From: SIG78 sp045587205
GTDB taxonomy: Bacteria; Verrucomicrobiota; Lentisphaeria; Victivallales; Victivallaceae
Assembly (NCBI GenBank): GCA_045587205.1
Contig: JAZNBV010000077.1
Span: 1 to 61,532, forward strand
DNA: 61,532 bases
Reading direction: 5' to 3'
The stretch's first letter is position 1, and each line of letters begins with the position of its first letter. The notes under the pieces were generated by a model. It had not been told where the DNA came from. It did no database searches and saw nothing but the letters and a program-made list of their open reading frames with translations. Shown piece by piece: positions 53,333 to 61,274 of this stretch. A program made the position numbers and the translations under genes.

Positions 53333-53394
53333 TCTTGATAAGTATTTTTTATTTTAAGCAAAACAGCATAATTCAAAACACAAAGGAAAAAAAA

Positions 53395-54840
53395 ATGATA
53401 CTCTTTCTTGCCGGTATTGCAATACTGATAGCGGGGTACTTTACCTACGGAAAATTTGTGGAAAAGGTTTTAAGTCCGGACAACCGGGAAACTCCTTGCG
53501 TAAAATCACCTGACGGAGTGGACTTTATAGCCCTGCCCCACTGGAAAAATATGCTTATACAGCTTTTGAACATTGCCGGAATCGGCCCGGTGATCGGGGT
53601 TATTCTGGGGATCAAGTTCGGTTCGATTGTCTTTATTATTCTGCCCATCGGCAACCTGATCGCCGGTGCCACCCACGATATGATTGCCGGTATGATGTCC
53701 CTGCGCAACGACGGAGCCAACCTTACAACTCTGGTAAAACACAATCTGGGCAATGTTTATTACCGGCTCTTTTCGTGGTTTATGGTGATATTGCTGCTGC
53801 TGGTGGTGGCGGTTTTTGTCAACATTCCGGCAAGCCTGATCTCCGGGATGTTTGAAGGCGACTGGTTCTGGTCGGCAGTTGTCGCCATTGCTGTTTACTA
53901 TGTTGCCGCGGCAATGTTCCCGGTGGATAAAATCATCGGCAATATTTACCCCGTCTTCGGCGGGCTGCTGCTTTTGAGTACTCTGGCGATTTTTATTGCC
54001 CTGCTCTGCAAAGGTTTTCAGGATACATCGCTGCTGGAAGAAGGTCTGCTTTTCAAGGCTGGCAAATTCACTGCCGAAAAAAACCAGCCCATACTGCCGA
54101 TGCTGTTTGTGACTATTGCCTGCGGGATCATTTCCGGATTCCACGCCACACAGTCACCGATCGTGGCACGCACAATGATTACTGAAAAACAGGCGCGCAG
54201 CACCTTTTACGGTATGATGGTCGTTGAAGGCATTATCGGTATGATCTGGGCGGGCGCCGGTTTGGCTATCTACAATCTGTTTCCGTACTATATGGCACAG
54301 GCTCCTGCCAAAGTTCTGGGGCACATAACCACATATTTTCTTGGAACTTTTGCCGGCAATATCACTATTGCAGGTGTGGTGGTGCTGGCTATAACTTCCG
54401 GCGATACAGCTTTGCGCAGCACCCGTATGGCGCTGGCGGAAATGCTCGGAATCGACCAGAAACCCCTCCGCAACCGGGTCATTCTCTGCGCTGCTATGCT
54501 GGTGATTGTTGCCGGCTTGCTCTGGTGGTCAAACAAGAGTGCCAAAACATTCAATCTGCTCTGGAACTATTTCTCCTGGGGCAATCAGGTTCTGGCTGTA
54601 ACCACTCTGCTGGCAGGCACGGTTTATCTGGCAAAAAAAGGTTTCTGGCGCTTGATAACATTGATTCCCGGGGCATTTATGCTCTTTATTGTACTGACCT
54701 ACATACTTTGGATATCGCCGGATCACGGCGGCCCGGTCGGGCTGGGAATGAAACTCAATATTGCGTATGTTATTGCAATTGTACTGACTGTTATTGCAGC
54801 GGCGGCGGTGTGGTTGCGCGGCAACAAACTGGCAAAATAA
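53395..54840 (+). CDS. cstA: CstA-family carbon-starvation transporter
   Basis: The 481-residue membrane protein with about thirteen helices belongs to the CstA family, members of which import peptides or pyruvate. The N-terminal half has the family pattern FTYGKFVEKVLSPD, a DGVDFIALP segment, NIAGIGPVIG, and GATHDMIAGMMSLRNDG. Later ISGFHATQSPIVARTM and AITSGDTALRSTRM follow. The ATG at 53395 is preceded by AAAGGA; a longer in-frame version begins inside the promoter. It leads a plus-strand unit with an unknown gene, trpB2 and pilD at gaps of about 20 bases. Confidence 0.9.
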   Translation: MILFLAGIAILIAGYFTYGKFVEKVLSPDNRETPCVKSPDGVDFIALPHWKNMLIQLLNIAGIGPVIGVILGIKFGSIVFIILPIGNLIAGATHDMIAGMMSLRNDGANLTTLVKHNLGNVYYRLFSWFMVILLLLVVAVFVNIPASLISGMFEGDWFWSAVVAIAVYYVAAAMFPVDKIIGNIYPVFGGLLLLSTLAIFIALLCKGFQDTSLLEEGLLFKAGKFTAEKNQPILPMLFVTIACGIISGFHATQSPIVARTMITEKQARSTFYGMMVVEGIIGMIWAGAGLAIYNLFPYYMAQAPAKVLGHITTYFLGTFAGNITIAGVVVLAITSGDTALRSTRMALAEMLGIDQKPLRNRVILCAAMLVIVAGLLWWSNKSAKTFNLLWNYFSWGNQVLAVTTLLAGTVYLAKKGFWRLITLIPGAFMLFIVLTYILWISPDHGGPVGLGMKLNIAYVIAIVLTVIAAAAVWLRGNKLAK

Positions 54841-54858
54841 CTGATTATCCGGGCAACG

Positions 54859-55749
54859 ATGCTTATGAAAAACGATTCTGACAATCAGCTTCTGTTTGAC
54901 TTCGACGCGCCTCCGGCGCCTGCAGTACCGGCAACTCCTGAAGTTCAGGAAATTACCCAAACCCCTGAACCGGCGGCAAGTCCGGTTCCGGCGGCAAGTC
55001 CGGTTCCGGCGGCAAAGGATCAGCCGGACAAGTTATTTTATCTGCAGGCAGTTCTTGCATACCTTGCGCAGACCGGTGTTTCCGGCGCGGCATTGCAGGT
55101 ACCCTGCCGGATGAAAAAGTTCAAAGCCGATGTTGCCGGATATTATTCGTGCTACGAAAAACGGCTCAATAAAATAGCAAGCACCATCGCCGTTGACATC
55201 TATACCCGCCGCAGCCAGTGTCTGCCGGAGTGCGCAGGACAGAAGGCGGTTTTAGCCGAATTGATCGAACTGCGGCAGCAGCGCACGGCTATGGAAGAAG
55301 TCATCCGCGTGGAAGAACCATATCTGCGTGCGGAGGATGAACTCTTTGATGAATTCCGCAGTTATGATTATTCGCGCAGTGTCAACAAAGATTATCACAA
55401 ACTCTGCCGCCGGATAGCCTCTCTCCAGCAGAGTTTGTACAAAGGCACCCGTATGGAACAACTGGCAAAAGCCGATGTGGCTGATTATCTGGTGATCGCA
55501 GTGCCGGAGAATCTGCTTACTCTGGAAGAGATTCCCGATGACTGGGGGCTGTGGTATATTATGCCCGACCGCAGTATCAGGGAGATGCAGTCCCCTGCCC
55601 GCCAGGAATGCAGCGAAGCCAGCCGCATACATCTGGTGCAGAATATCGGGCGTGCGGCATTGAACAATGTACTTTTTGCCAACGGCATAAAACTTTTGAA
55701 CAGCAACAAAGCAAGATTTACCCGTCCGCCCAAGGCACGGAGAAAATGA
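54859..55749 (+). CDS. Unknown protein with Pro/Ala repeat linker
   Basis: Not recognised with confidence. The 296-residue soluble protein has an acidic start (NQLLFDFDAPPAPAVP), a low-complexity Pro/Ala/Val linker containing two copies of PAASPV (about residues 38-53), and a C-terminal domain of about 240 residues. That domain has a KADVADYLVIAVPENLL ... IPDDWGLWYI segment. Such a segment recalls the end of nuclease-like folds (MmcB and other PD-(D/E)XK relatives), but the catalytic D-ExK set is not evident, so I do not assign an activity. Neighbours: cstA 18 bases upstream, trpB2 22 bases downstream. No Shine-Dalgarno is clear. Confidence 0.65.
   Translation: MLMKNDSDNQLLFDFDAPPAPAVPATPEVQEITQTPEPAASPVPAASPVPAAKDQPDKLFYLQAVLAYLAQTGVSGAALQVPCRMKKFKADVAGYYSCYEKRLNKIASTIAVDIYTRRSQCLPECAGQKAVLAELIELRQQRTAMEEVIRVEEPYLRAEDELFDEFRSYDYSRSVNKDYHKLCRRIASLQQSLYKGTRMEQLAKADVADYLVIAVPENLLTLEEIPDDWGLWYIMPDRSIREMQSPARQECSEASRIHLVQNIGRAALNNVLFANGIKLLNSNKARFTRPPKARRK
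54970..55015 (+). repeat. 18-bp tandem repeat in coding sequence
   Basis: Two full copies of an 18-base unit (CCGGCGGCAAGTCCGGTT) at 54970-54987 and 54988-55005 are followed by ten bases of a third. They encode PAASPV repeats in the linker of the unknown protein. Confidence 0.9.
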
Positions 55750-55771
55750 AATATATTTAACAGGTGAAACT

Positions 55772-57154
55772 ATGGCCGACAAATTTTCTGAAATACCCTA
55801 CAAGATCTATTTATCTGAAGATGAATTGCCGCACAGCTGGTACAATCTGCGTGCCGATATGCCCATAAAACCGGCGCCGCTTCTGAATCCGGAAACGCAT
55901 CAGCCCGCGACGCTGGAAGAGTTGAGCAAAGTATTCTGCACAGAACTTGCCAAACAGGAATTGGACAATACCACGCAATATATACCCATACCCAAACCGG
56001 TACGCGATTTTTACAAAATGTACCGCCCCGCTCCGCTGGTGCACGCATCTTTTCTGGAAAAAGAACTCAACACTCCCGCTAAAATATTTTACAAGTTTGA
56101 AGGCAACAACACCTCCGGCAGCCACAAGCTCAACAGCGCCATAGCGCAGGCGTTCTACGCTCACGAGCAGGGTTTGAAAGGCGTAACCACCGAAACCGGC
56201 GCCGGTCAGTGGGGTACGGCATTGTCTATGGCGTGCAGTTTTTTCAAGATGGCGTGCCAGGTGTATATGGTCAAAGTATCTTATGAGCAGAAACCGTTCC
56301 GTCGCGAAGTTATGCGTACTTACGATGCCAGTGTCACTCCCTCGCCGTCGGAAACCACCGAAGTCGGTCGCAAGATCCTTGCCGAATTCCCCGGCACCGG
56401 CGGCAGTCTGGGATGCGCTATTTCTGAAGCAGTGGAAAGTGCGCTCAAACAGGATGGATTCCGCTATGTTCTCGGCTCGGTACTCAATCTGGTGATGCTC
56501 CATCAGAGTATCATCGGGTTGGAAACCAAAACCGCCTTTGACAAATATAATATCAAGCCCGATATCATTATCGGATGCGCCGGCGGCGGCTCCAACCTCG
56601 GCGGTTTGATCGCGCCTTTTATGGGCGAAAAACTCCGCGGCGAAGCCGATTACCGATTCATTGCCGTGGAACCCGCCAGCTGCCCCAGTCTGACCCGCGG
56701 TAAATATGTTTATGACTACTGCGATACCGGCAAAGTCTGCCCGCTGGCAAAAATGTACACGCTCGGCAGCGGCTTTATGCCGGCAGCCACCCACGCCGGC
56801 GGCTTGCGCTATCACGGTATGAGTCCGGTTTTAAGCGAACTTTATGATGAAGGATTGATGGAAGCCAGAACCGTAAAACAGACCGAAGTCTTTGAAGCCG
56901 CTGAATTCTTTGCCCGCTGCGAAGGTATTCTGCCCGCCCCGGAAAGCTCTCACGCCATCCGCGCCGGTATCGATGAAGCAATCAAGTGCCGCGAAACCGG
57001 CGAAGAAAAAGTCATTGTTATCGGTCTGACCGGTACCGGCTACTTTGATATGTTTGCTTATGAACGGTTCAACAACGGGCAGATGACTGACTATGTGCCG
57101 ACAGAAGAAGATCTGGCAAAAGGATTTGCCGGCCTGCCGGAAATCACCTGCTGA
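55772..57154 (+). CDS. TrpB2-type tryptophan synthase beta-like enzyme
   Basis: The 460-residue PLP enzyme is of the TrpB2 branch, which is longer than classical TrpB and often stands without trpA. The PLP lysine is in NNTSGSHKLNSA (about residue 118). ETGAGQWG, GCAGGGSNLGG (phosphate-binding loop) and a late ESSHAIRAG are characteristic. It condenses indole (or a related amine or serine substrate) with serine; TrpB2 enzymes may act in salvage or on other substrates. No trp genes are nearby. Confidence 0.88.
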   Translation: MADKFSEIPYKIYLSEDELPHSWYNLRADMPIKPAPLLNPETHQPATLEELSKVFCTELAKQELDNTTQYIPIPKPVRDFYKMYRPAPLVHASFLEKELNTPAKIFYKFEGNNTSGSHKLNSAIAQAFYAHEQGLKGVTTETGAGQWGTALSMACSFFKMACQVYMVKVSYEQKPFRREVMRTYDASVTPSPSETTEVGRKILAEFPGTGGSLGCAISEAVESALKQDGFRYVLGSVLNLVMLHQSIIGLETKTAFDKYNIKPDIIIGCAGGGSNLGGLIAPFMGEKLRGEADYRFIAVEPASCPSLTRGKYVYDYCDTGKVCPLAKMYTLGSGFMPAATHAGGLRYHGMSPVLSELYDEGLMEARTVKQTEVFEAAEFFARCEGILPAPESSHAIRAGIDEAIKCRETGEEKVIVIGLTGTGYFDMFAYERFNNGQMTDYVPTEEDLAKGFAGLPEITC

Positions 57155-57176
57155 ACCCAATTACGGATGATGGAAA

Positions 57177-57998
57177 ATGAACATATATGATATACTCTGT
57201 ATGCCGCTTGCGGAAATTGCACCGCTGGCAATGGTCATAACATTTGCGTTCATTTTCGGCAGTTGTCTGGGCAGTTTTCTCAATGTCTGCATCTGGCGCA
57301 TCCCGCTGGGCGAATCGGTAGTTATTGTTCCGAGTCATTGTCCCAAATGCAATCACAAGATCCGGTGGTTCGACAATGTACCGGTGATAGGTTTTCTGGC
57401 TCTGCAAGGCAAATGCCGCGACTGCAAAGAGCCGATTTCTCCGCGTTATATAATTATGGAATTATTGGTGGGGCTGCTGTTTACCTTCCCGGCAATATTG
57501 ATTTATATGAACTCGGGACGGCTGCAAGATCTGATTGCCTTAACGATTATACTTTCGGTGGCGGTGCCGTGTGCTTTTATTGATATAGAGTACCGGAAAC
57601 TGCCGGATAAACTTACATATTTCGGGATGATTGCAGGAACACTTTACAACTGGCTGTTTCTGGGCGGGGCGCCTTTCAAAGCTGCTTCGCTGTTGTGGAG
57701 TCTGCAAGGATTGCTTGCCGGAGTTATCGGACTCGGAGTATTTGCGTGGATAACCGGCAAACTTATGAAAAAGCGGACATTGGGCGCCGGAGATGTCAAA
57801 TATGCCGGATTTATCGGGGCTGTTTGCGGAATTTACGGCTTACTGCAGGTACTGGCAACGGCATCGGTGCTGGCGATCGCCGGATATATAATTGCCAAAA
57901 TCTTCCGCAAAAAAGTTTCCGCCGACGGAATGGTTCCTTTCGGGCCGTATCTGGGAACGGCGCTGTATGCACTATATACATTATATTGGATAATATAA
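57177..57998 (+). CDS. pilD: Prepilin peptidase and N-methyltransferase (A24)
   Basis: The 273-residue inner-membrane aspartic protease cleaves prepilin leaders before the F of F-T-L-I-E and methylates the new end. N-terminal zinc-binding cysteines occur as CPKC and CRDC, GSCLGSFLNVCIWR is the start of the methyltransferase part, and the catalytic aspartates are in FIDIEYRKLPD (about 140) and TLGAGDVKYAG (about 200). It is the likely processor of the prepilin-like protein at 35341. It ends the cstA unit; the following 294 bases are non-coding. Confidence 0.94.
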   Translation: MNIYDILCMPLAEIAPLAMVITFAFIFGSCLGSFLNVCIWRIPLGESVVIVPSHCPKCNHKIRWFDNVPVIGFLALQGKCRDCKEPISPRYIIMELLVGLLFTFPAILIYMNSGRLQDLIALTIILSVAVPCAFIDIEYRKLPDKLTYFGMIAGTLYNWLFLGGAPFKAASLLWSLQGLLAGVIGLGVFAWITGKLMKKRTLGAGDVKYAGFIGAVCGIYGLLQVLATASVLAIAGYIIAKIFRKKVSADGMVPFGPYLGTALYALYTLYWII

Positions 57999-58170
57999 CG
58001 ACAGCTGCCGCAAGACATTATATTGGAATGTGATTTCATAAGCGTAAGCGAGGTAAAAAGAAAAATAAAAAGTTGAATCGTTGAAAAATTATTTATCATA
58101 CTGAATTGTAAACCGTCAGCTCCTGAATTACGACTTCAAATATTGACGTTAAACAAAAACAACTTTACAA

Positions 58171-58275
58171 GACGGTGTGTCTATGCACAAGGCATAGCAC
58201 ATTCCGGTTTTGTGTTGTTTTTGTACGCCGTCGTAAGCGTCGGAGCTGGCACATCTATCGGGATGTGCTTTTTTT
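58171..58275 (+). ncRNA. Structured leader with terminator and possible antiterminator
   Basis: A compact set of hairpins precedes the small ORF. P1: GACGGTGT (58171-58178) with ACGCCGTC (58225-58232). P2: CTATGC (58181-58186) with GCATAG (58192-58197). Terminator: GCACATC (58249-58255), 6-base loop, GATGTGC (58262-58268), then seven T residues. GCACATTCC (58197-58205) can pair with GGGATGTGC (58260-58268), nine pairs including one G-U. That pairing would disrupt the terminator. A GAGGAG ribosome binding site lies just beyond. This looks like a transcription attenuator or a new riboswitch-like element; it could alternatively be a free small RNA. Confidence 0.55.
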
Positions 58276-58292
58276 ATGCAGAGGAGAAAACA

Positions 58293-58658
58293 ATGGAAAG
58301 TGAAAGCAATTTAACTCTTCCCGAACAGAATTGTTTGGATAAATGCCGGAAAATGGAAGCCGAATGCCGCCATTTATGGTTGCGGGCAATAGAATTTTCG
58401 CCCCGTTTAGCCCAATATTGCAGCCATTGGCACGATTTTACCCCTCTGGATTGGGCGGATTTAGTCGCCCATAACAAAGATTTTATAAATATAGCTCCGC
58501 TTCACAGTTTCGGCAAATCAGAGTGGTATATTGTATTAAAACGCCAGCCGATGCTTATAGAAAAATGTCCTGCGGATGATGTTTTTCCTGACGGCTATTG
58601 GCAATCTTTGCTGCAAGATTATCCGTGGTTTGAAAAATACCGCAAAAAACAAGAGTAA
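58293..58658 (+). CDS. Short tandem-repeat protein (W/P motif)
   Basis: Not recognised as a named family. The 121-residue protein begins MESESNLTLPEQN with a good GAGGAG ribosome binding site. It consists of an acidic start and about three repeats of roughly 24 residues: CSHWHDFTPLDWADLVAHN, then LHSFGKSEWYIVLKRQP, then CPADDVFPDGYWQSLLQDYP. The repeat core is F-x4-W-x2-(I/L)(L/V)-x3-(N/P)-x-(F/L/M). It has no signal peptide. A longer frame from a TTG at 58143 runs through the structured leader and is not the likely start. It may be under control of the leader. Confidence 0.6.
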   Translation: MESESNLTLPEQNCLDKCRKMEAECRHLWLRAIEFSPRLAQYCSHWHDFTPLDWADLVAHNKDFINIAPLHSFGKSEWYIVLKRQPMLIEKCPADDVFPDGYWQSLLQDYPWFEKYRKKQE

Positions 58659-58663
58659 ACTTG

Positions 58664-58699
58664 CTGTGCCAACTGCGCCAACTGTGCCAACTGTGTCGC
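58664..58699 (+). repeat. 9-bp tandem repeats downstream of the small ORF
   Basis: CTGTGCCAA, CTGCGCCAA, CTGTGCCAA and CTGTGTCGC follow each other. Downstream are an inverted repeat (TGTCGC/GCGACA), two copies of TGTCACACTT, and the words TTGGCACGC and TTGCTTATT, each occurring twice before dnaK. No gene is visible in 58659-58916. Confidence 0.75.
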
Positions 58700-58839
58700 A
58701 AAAGGCACAAAAAGCGACATATTGTCACACTTAAACTGTGTCACACTTGCTTATTGGCACGCTTTTAAAAAAATATTTTTTCTTATTTTATTACATTTCA
58801 AGCTCAAAACGAACTTGCGGGAATGTTTTTTGTCAAAAT

Positions 58840-58868
58840 TGGCACGCATATTGCTTATTGTTATGGTG
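58840..58868 (+). promoter_or_regulatory. Probable dnaK promoter
   Basis: TTGGCA (58840-58845), 17 bases, TATGGT (58863-58868). No CIRCE element (TTAGCACTC inverted repeat) is present. Confidence 0.5.
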
Positions 58869-58916
58869 TAGTATTTTTCATCAAACAAAAAACAATCCAA
58901 ACAAGGAGAAAACATT

Positions 58917-60821
58917 ATGAGCAAAGTTCTCGGAATCGACCTCGGTACCACCAACAGCTGTATGGCGGTAATTGATCACGGCGAAGCCAAAGTTATACCC
59001 AACGCAGAAGGTATGCGTACCACCCCCTCTATTGTGGCATTTACCAAAACCGGCGAACGCCTGGTCGGACAGACCGCCAAGCGTCAGGCGGTCACCAACC
59101 CCAAGCAGACGATCTTTTCGATCAAACGCTTTATGGGCTGCAAATACGATGAAGTTGCAGAAGACGCCAAGCGCGTGCCTTACGAGCTGGTGAAAGCTGC
59201 CAATGGCGACGCGCACATCCAGGTGGGTGACAAAAGCTACTCCCCGCCGGAAATTTCGGCAATGATCCTGCAGAAGCTCAAGGCTGATGCGGAAGCATAT
59301 CTGGGCGAAGAAGTCAAGCAGGCGGTCATCACCGTACCGGCTTACTTTAACGACAGCCAGCGTCAGGCAACCAAAGATGCAGGTAAAATCGCAGGTCTTG
59401 AAGTGCTGCGTATCGTCAACGAACCGACCGCTGCTGCACTTGCTTATGGTCTGGAAAAAGACGGCGATGAAACTGTTGCAGTCTATGACCTCGGCGGCGG
59501 GACCTTTGATATTTCGATTCTGGAAATCGGCGACGGCGTATTTGAAGTGGATGCCACCAATGGCGATACCCACCTCGGCCGCGACGACTTTGGTGCAGCG
59601 ATCATCGATTACCTTGCCGGTGAGTTTCAGAAGGAAAACTCTGTGGATCTGCGAAAAGATACCCAGGCTCTGCAGCGTCTGAAGGAAGCAGCCGAAAAAG
59701 CCAAGTGCGAGCTCTCCAGCTCTATGAGCACCGATGTCAATCTGCCCTTTATTTCAATGAACGCCGATGGTCCGGTACATATGAATGTAACTTTGACCCG
59801 CGCCCAGCTGGAAAAACTCGCTGATCCGCTGCTGACCCGCACCAAGGCTCCCTGCGAACGCTGTCTGGCAGATGCCGGCGTAAGCAAATCCAGCATCAAA
59901 GAAGTAATTATGGTCGGCGGTATGACCCGTATGCCCAAAGTGCAGGAAACTGCCCAGGCGATCTTCGGCAAAGAACCGCACAAGGGCGTCAACCCTGACG
60001 AAGTGGTTGCCTGCGGCGCCGCGATCCAGGGCGGTGTGCTCAACAAGGAAGTCAACGATGTTGTGCTGCTGGATGTCACCCCGCTTTCGCTGGGTATTGA
60101 AACAATGGGCGGCGTGATGACCAAGATGGTCAACCGCAACACCACCATTCCGCACCGCAAGAGCGAAATCTTCAGCACCGCTGCAGACAATCAGCCTTCG
60201 GTCGATATCCACGTCTTCCAGGGCGAACGCGAAATGGTTGCAGACAACAAGCGTATCGGCAACTTCCGTCTGGATGGTATTGCCCCGGCTCCGCGCGGCG
60301 TACCGCAGATCGAAGTAACTTTTGATATCGACGCCAACGGCATTCTGCACGTTACCGCCAAAGACCTGGGTACCGGCAAGGAACAGGCAATCACCATTAC
60401 CGCCTCCAGCGGTCTTTCGGATGATGAAATCGAACGGATGGTCAACGAAGCCAAGGCGCACGAAGCCGAAGACAAGGCCGCCAAAGAAGCAGTGGAAATC
60501 CGCAACCGCGCCGACAGTATGACCTATCAGGCCGAAAAGCAGCTTAACGAACTCGGCGACAAGGTCGATGCCGCGCTCAAGAGCGATCTGGAAGCAGATA
60601 TTGCCAAGATCAAGGAATTGCTCAAGTCCAGCGATACTGCTGCAATCAAGGCTGCAACCGATGCCTTTGAACAGAAACTTATGAAACTGGGCGAAGAACT
60701 CTACAAGCAGCAGCAGGCCGCCGGTGCCGCGGGTGCCAATCCCGGAGCCGCACCGCAGCCGGAAAACAACAGCGGCAAAAAAGATGACGGCAACGTTGTC
60801 GATGCCGAAGTTGTGGATTGA
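58917..60821 (+). CDS. dnaK: Chaperone DnaK (Hsp70)
   Basis: The 634-residue Hsp70 binds exposed hydrophobic peptides and cycles with ATP. The nucleotide-binding domain (about 1-380) shows GIDLGTTNS, VITVPAYFNDSQRQAT, NEPTAAALAYG, DLGGGTFDISI and VGGMTRMP. The substrate-binding domain follows after the linker DVVLLDVTPLSLGIE, with a helical lid and a Gly/Ala/Pro-rich C-terminal tail (about 600-634). grpE and dnaJ are not adjacent. AAGGAG precedes the ATG. Confidence 0.98.
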   Translation: MSKVLGIDLGTTNSCMAVIDHGEAKVIPNAEGMRTTPSIVAFTKTGERLVGQTAKRQAVTNPKQTIFSIKRFMGCKYDEVAEDAKRVPYELVKAANGDAHIQVGDKSYSPPEISAMILQKLKADAEAYLGEEVKQAVITVPAYFNDSQRQATKDAGKIAGLEVLRIVNEPTAAALAYGLEKDGDETVAVYDLGGGTFDISILEIGDGVFEVDATNGDTHLGRDDFGAAIIDYLAGEFQKENSVDLRKDTQALQRLKEAAEKAKCELSSSMSTDVNLPFISMNADGPVHMNVTLTRAQLEKLADPLLTRTKAPCERCLADAGVSKSSIKEVIMVGGMTRMPKVQETAQAIFGKEPHKGVNPDEVVACGAAIQGGVLNKEVNDVVLLDVTPLSLGIETMGGVMTKMVNRNTTIPHRKSEIFSTAADNQPSVDIHVFQGEREMVADNKRIGNFRLDGIAPAPRGVPQIEVTFDIDANGILHVTAKDLGTGKEQAITITASSGLSDDEIERMVNEAKAHEAEDKAAKEAVEIRNRADSMTYQAEKQLNELGDKVDAALKSDLEADIAKIKELLKSSDTAAIKAATDAFEQKLMKLGEELYKQQQAAGAAGANPGAAPQPENNSGKKDDGNVVDAEVVD

Positions 60822-60833
60822 TAAAACAAACCC

Positions 60834-60869
60834 GCTTCTCCTGTTGAGAAAAAAACTGGCAGGAGAAGC
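60834..60869 (+). terminator. Hairpin between dnaK and groES
   Basis: GCTTCTCCTG and CAGGAGAAGC form a perfect 10-base stem with a 16-base loop, but no T-run follows. It may be a weak terminator, a processing site or an mRNA stabiliser rather than a full intrinsic terminator. Confidence 0.5.
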
Positions 60870-60885
60870 TATACTGTGCTATATT
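60856..60885 (+). promoter_or_regulatory. Possible groES promoter
   Basis: CTGGCA (60856-60861), 18 bases, TATATT (60880-60885). The -35 box is weak and overlaps the hairpin. The groES ATG is 57 bases further on. Confidence 0.4.
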
Positions 60886-60942
60886 ATATAAGTAAGCCTT
60901 AAACATAAACTTGAACTGTAAATAATGAAAGGAAAGTTCAAT

Positions 60943-61239
60943 ATGGCAAAAGTCAATGTCAAACCGTTGGGCGACCGCGTGTTGCTGGAACTCTGCGAAG
61001 TAGCCGAACAGATCAAAGGCGGAATCGTTATTCCGGATACCGCCAAGGAAAAGCCCCAGGAATTCCGCGTGGTTGCACTGGGTACCGGCAAAAATGATGA
61101 CAAGGGCAAAAAGATCCCGTTCGATGTCAAAGTCGGCGATATCGTTCTGACCAGCCGTTACGGCGGCACCGAAGTCAAAGTTGACGGCAAAGAATACAAA
61201 GTTGTCAACTCCGATGACATCCTGGCCATTGTCGGCTGA
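60943..61239 (+). CDS. groES: Co-chaperonin GroES
   Basis: The 98-residue GroES caps the GroEL ring. It begins MAKVNVKPLGDRVLLE and contains the mobile loop EQIKGGIVIPDTAKEKPQ, GEEV-like VGDIVLTSRYGGTEVK, and ends DDILAIVG. ATG 60943 follows AAAGGA; a longer in-frame start 18 bases upstream adds an unneeded MKGKFN and would remove the ribosome binding site. groEL begins 35 bases after the stop. Confidence 0.96.
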   Translation: MAKVNVKPLGDRVLLELCEVAEQIKGGIVIPDTAKEKPQEFRVVALGTGKNDDKGKKIPFDVKVGDIVLTSRYGGTEVKVDGKEYKVVNSDDILAIVG

Positions 61240-61274
61240 ATGAAAAAAACTCTGTAAAAAAGGAATTTGATATT

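Noticed and set aside
58143..58171. TTGACG-17-TACAAG as promoter of the structured leader
   Set aside because: Its start site would fall inside the 5' arm of P1 and destroy the stem, so the element is more likely transcribed from further upstream or by readthrough from pilD.
58143..58292. TTG-started N-terminal extension of the small repeat-protein gene
   Set aside because: It runs through the terminator hairpin and P1/P2 stems, and a strong GAGGAG sits immediately before the ATG at 58293. A conserved short leader peptide is not fully excluded.
58659..58916. CRISPR array
   Set aside because: The units are only 9 bases in direct tandem without spacers, and no cas genes are in the window.
58800..58916. 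CIRCE (HrcA) operator at dnaK
   Set aside because: TTGGCACGC is present, but the required inverted partner GAGTGCTAA with a 9-base spacer is not.
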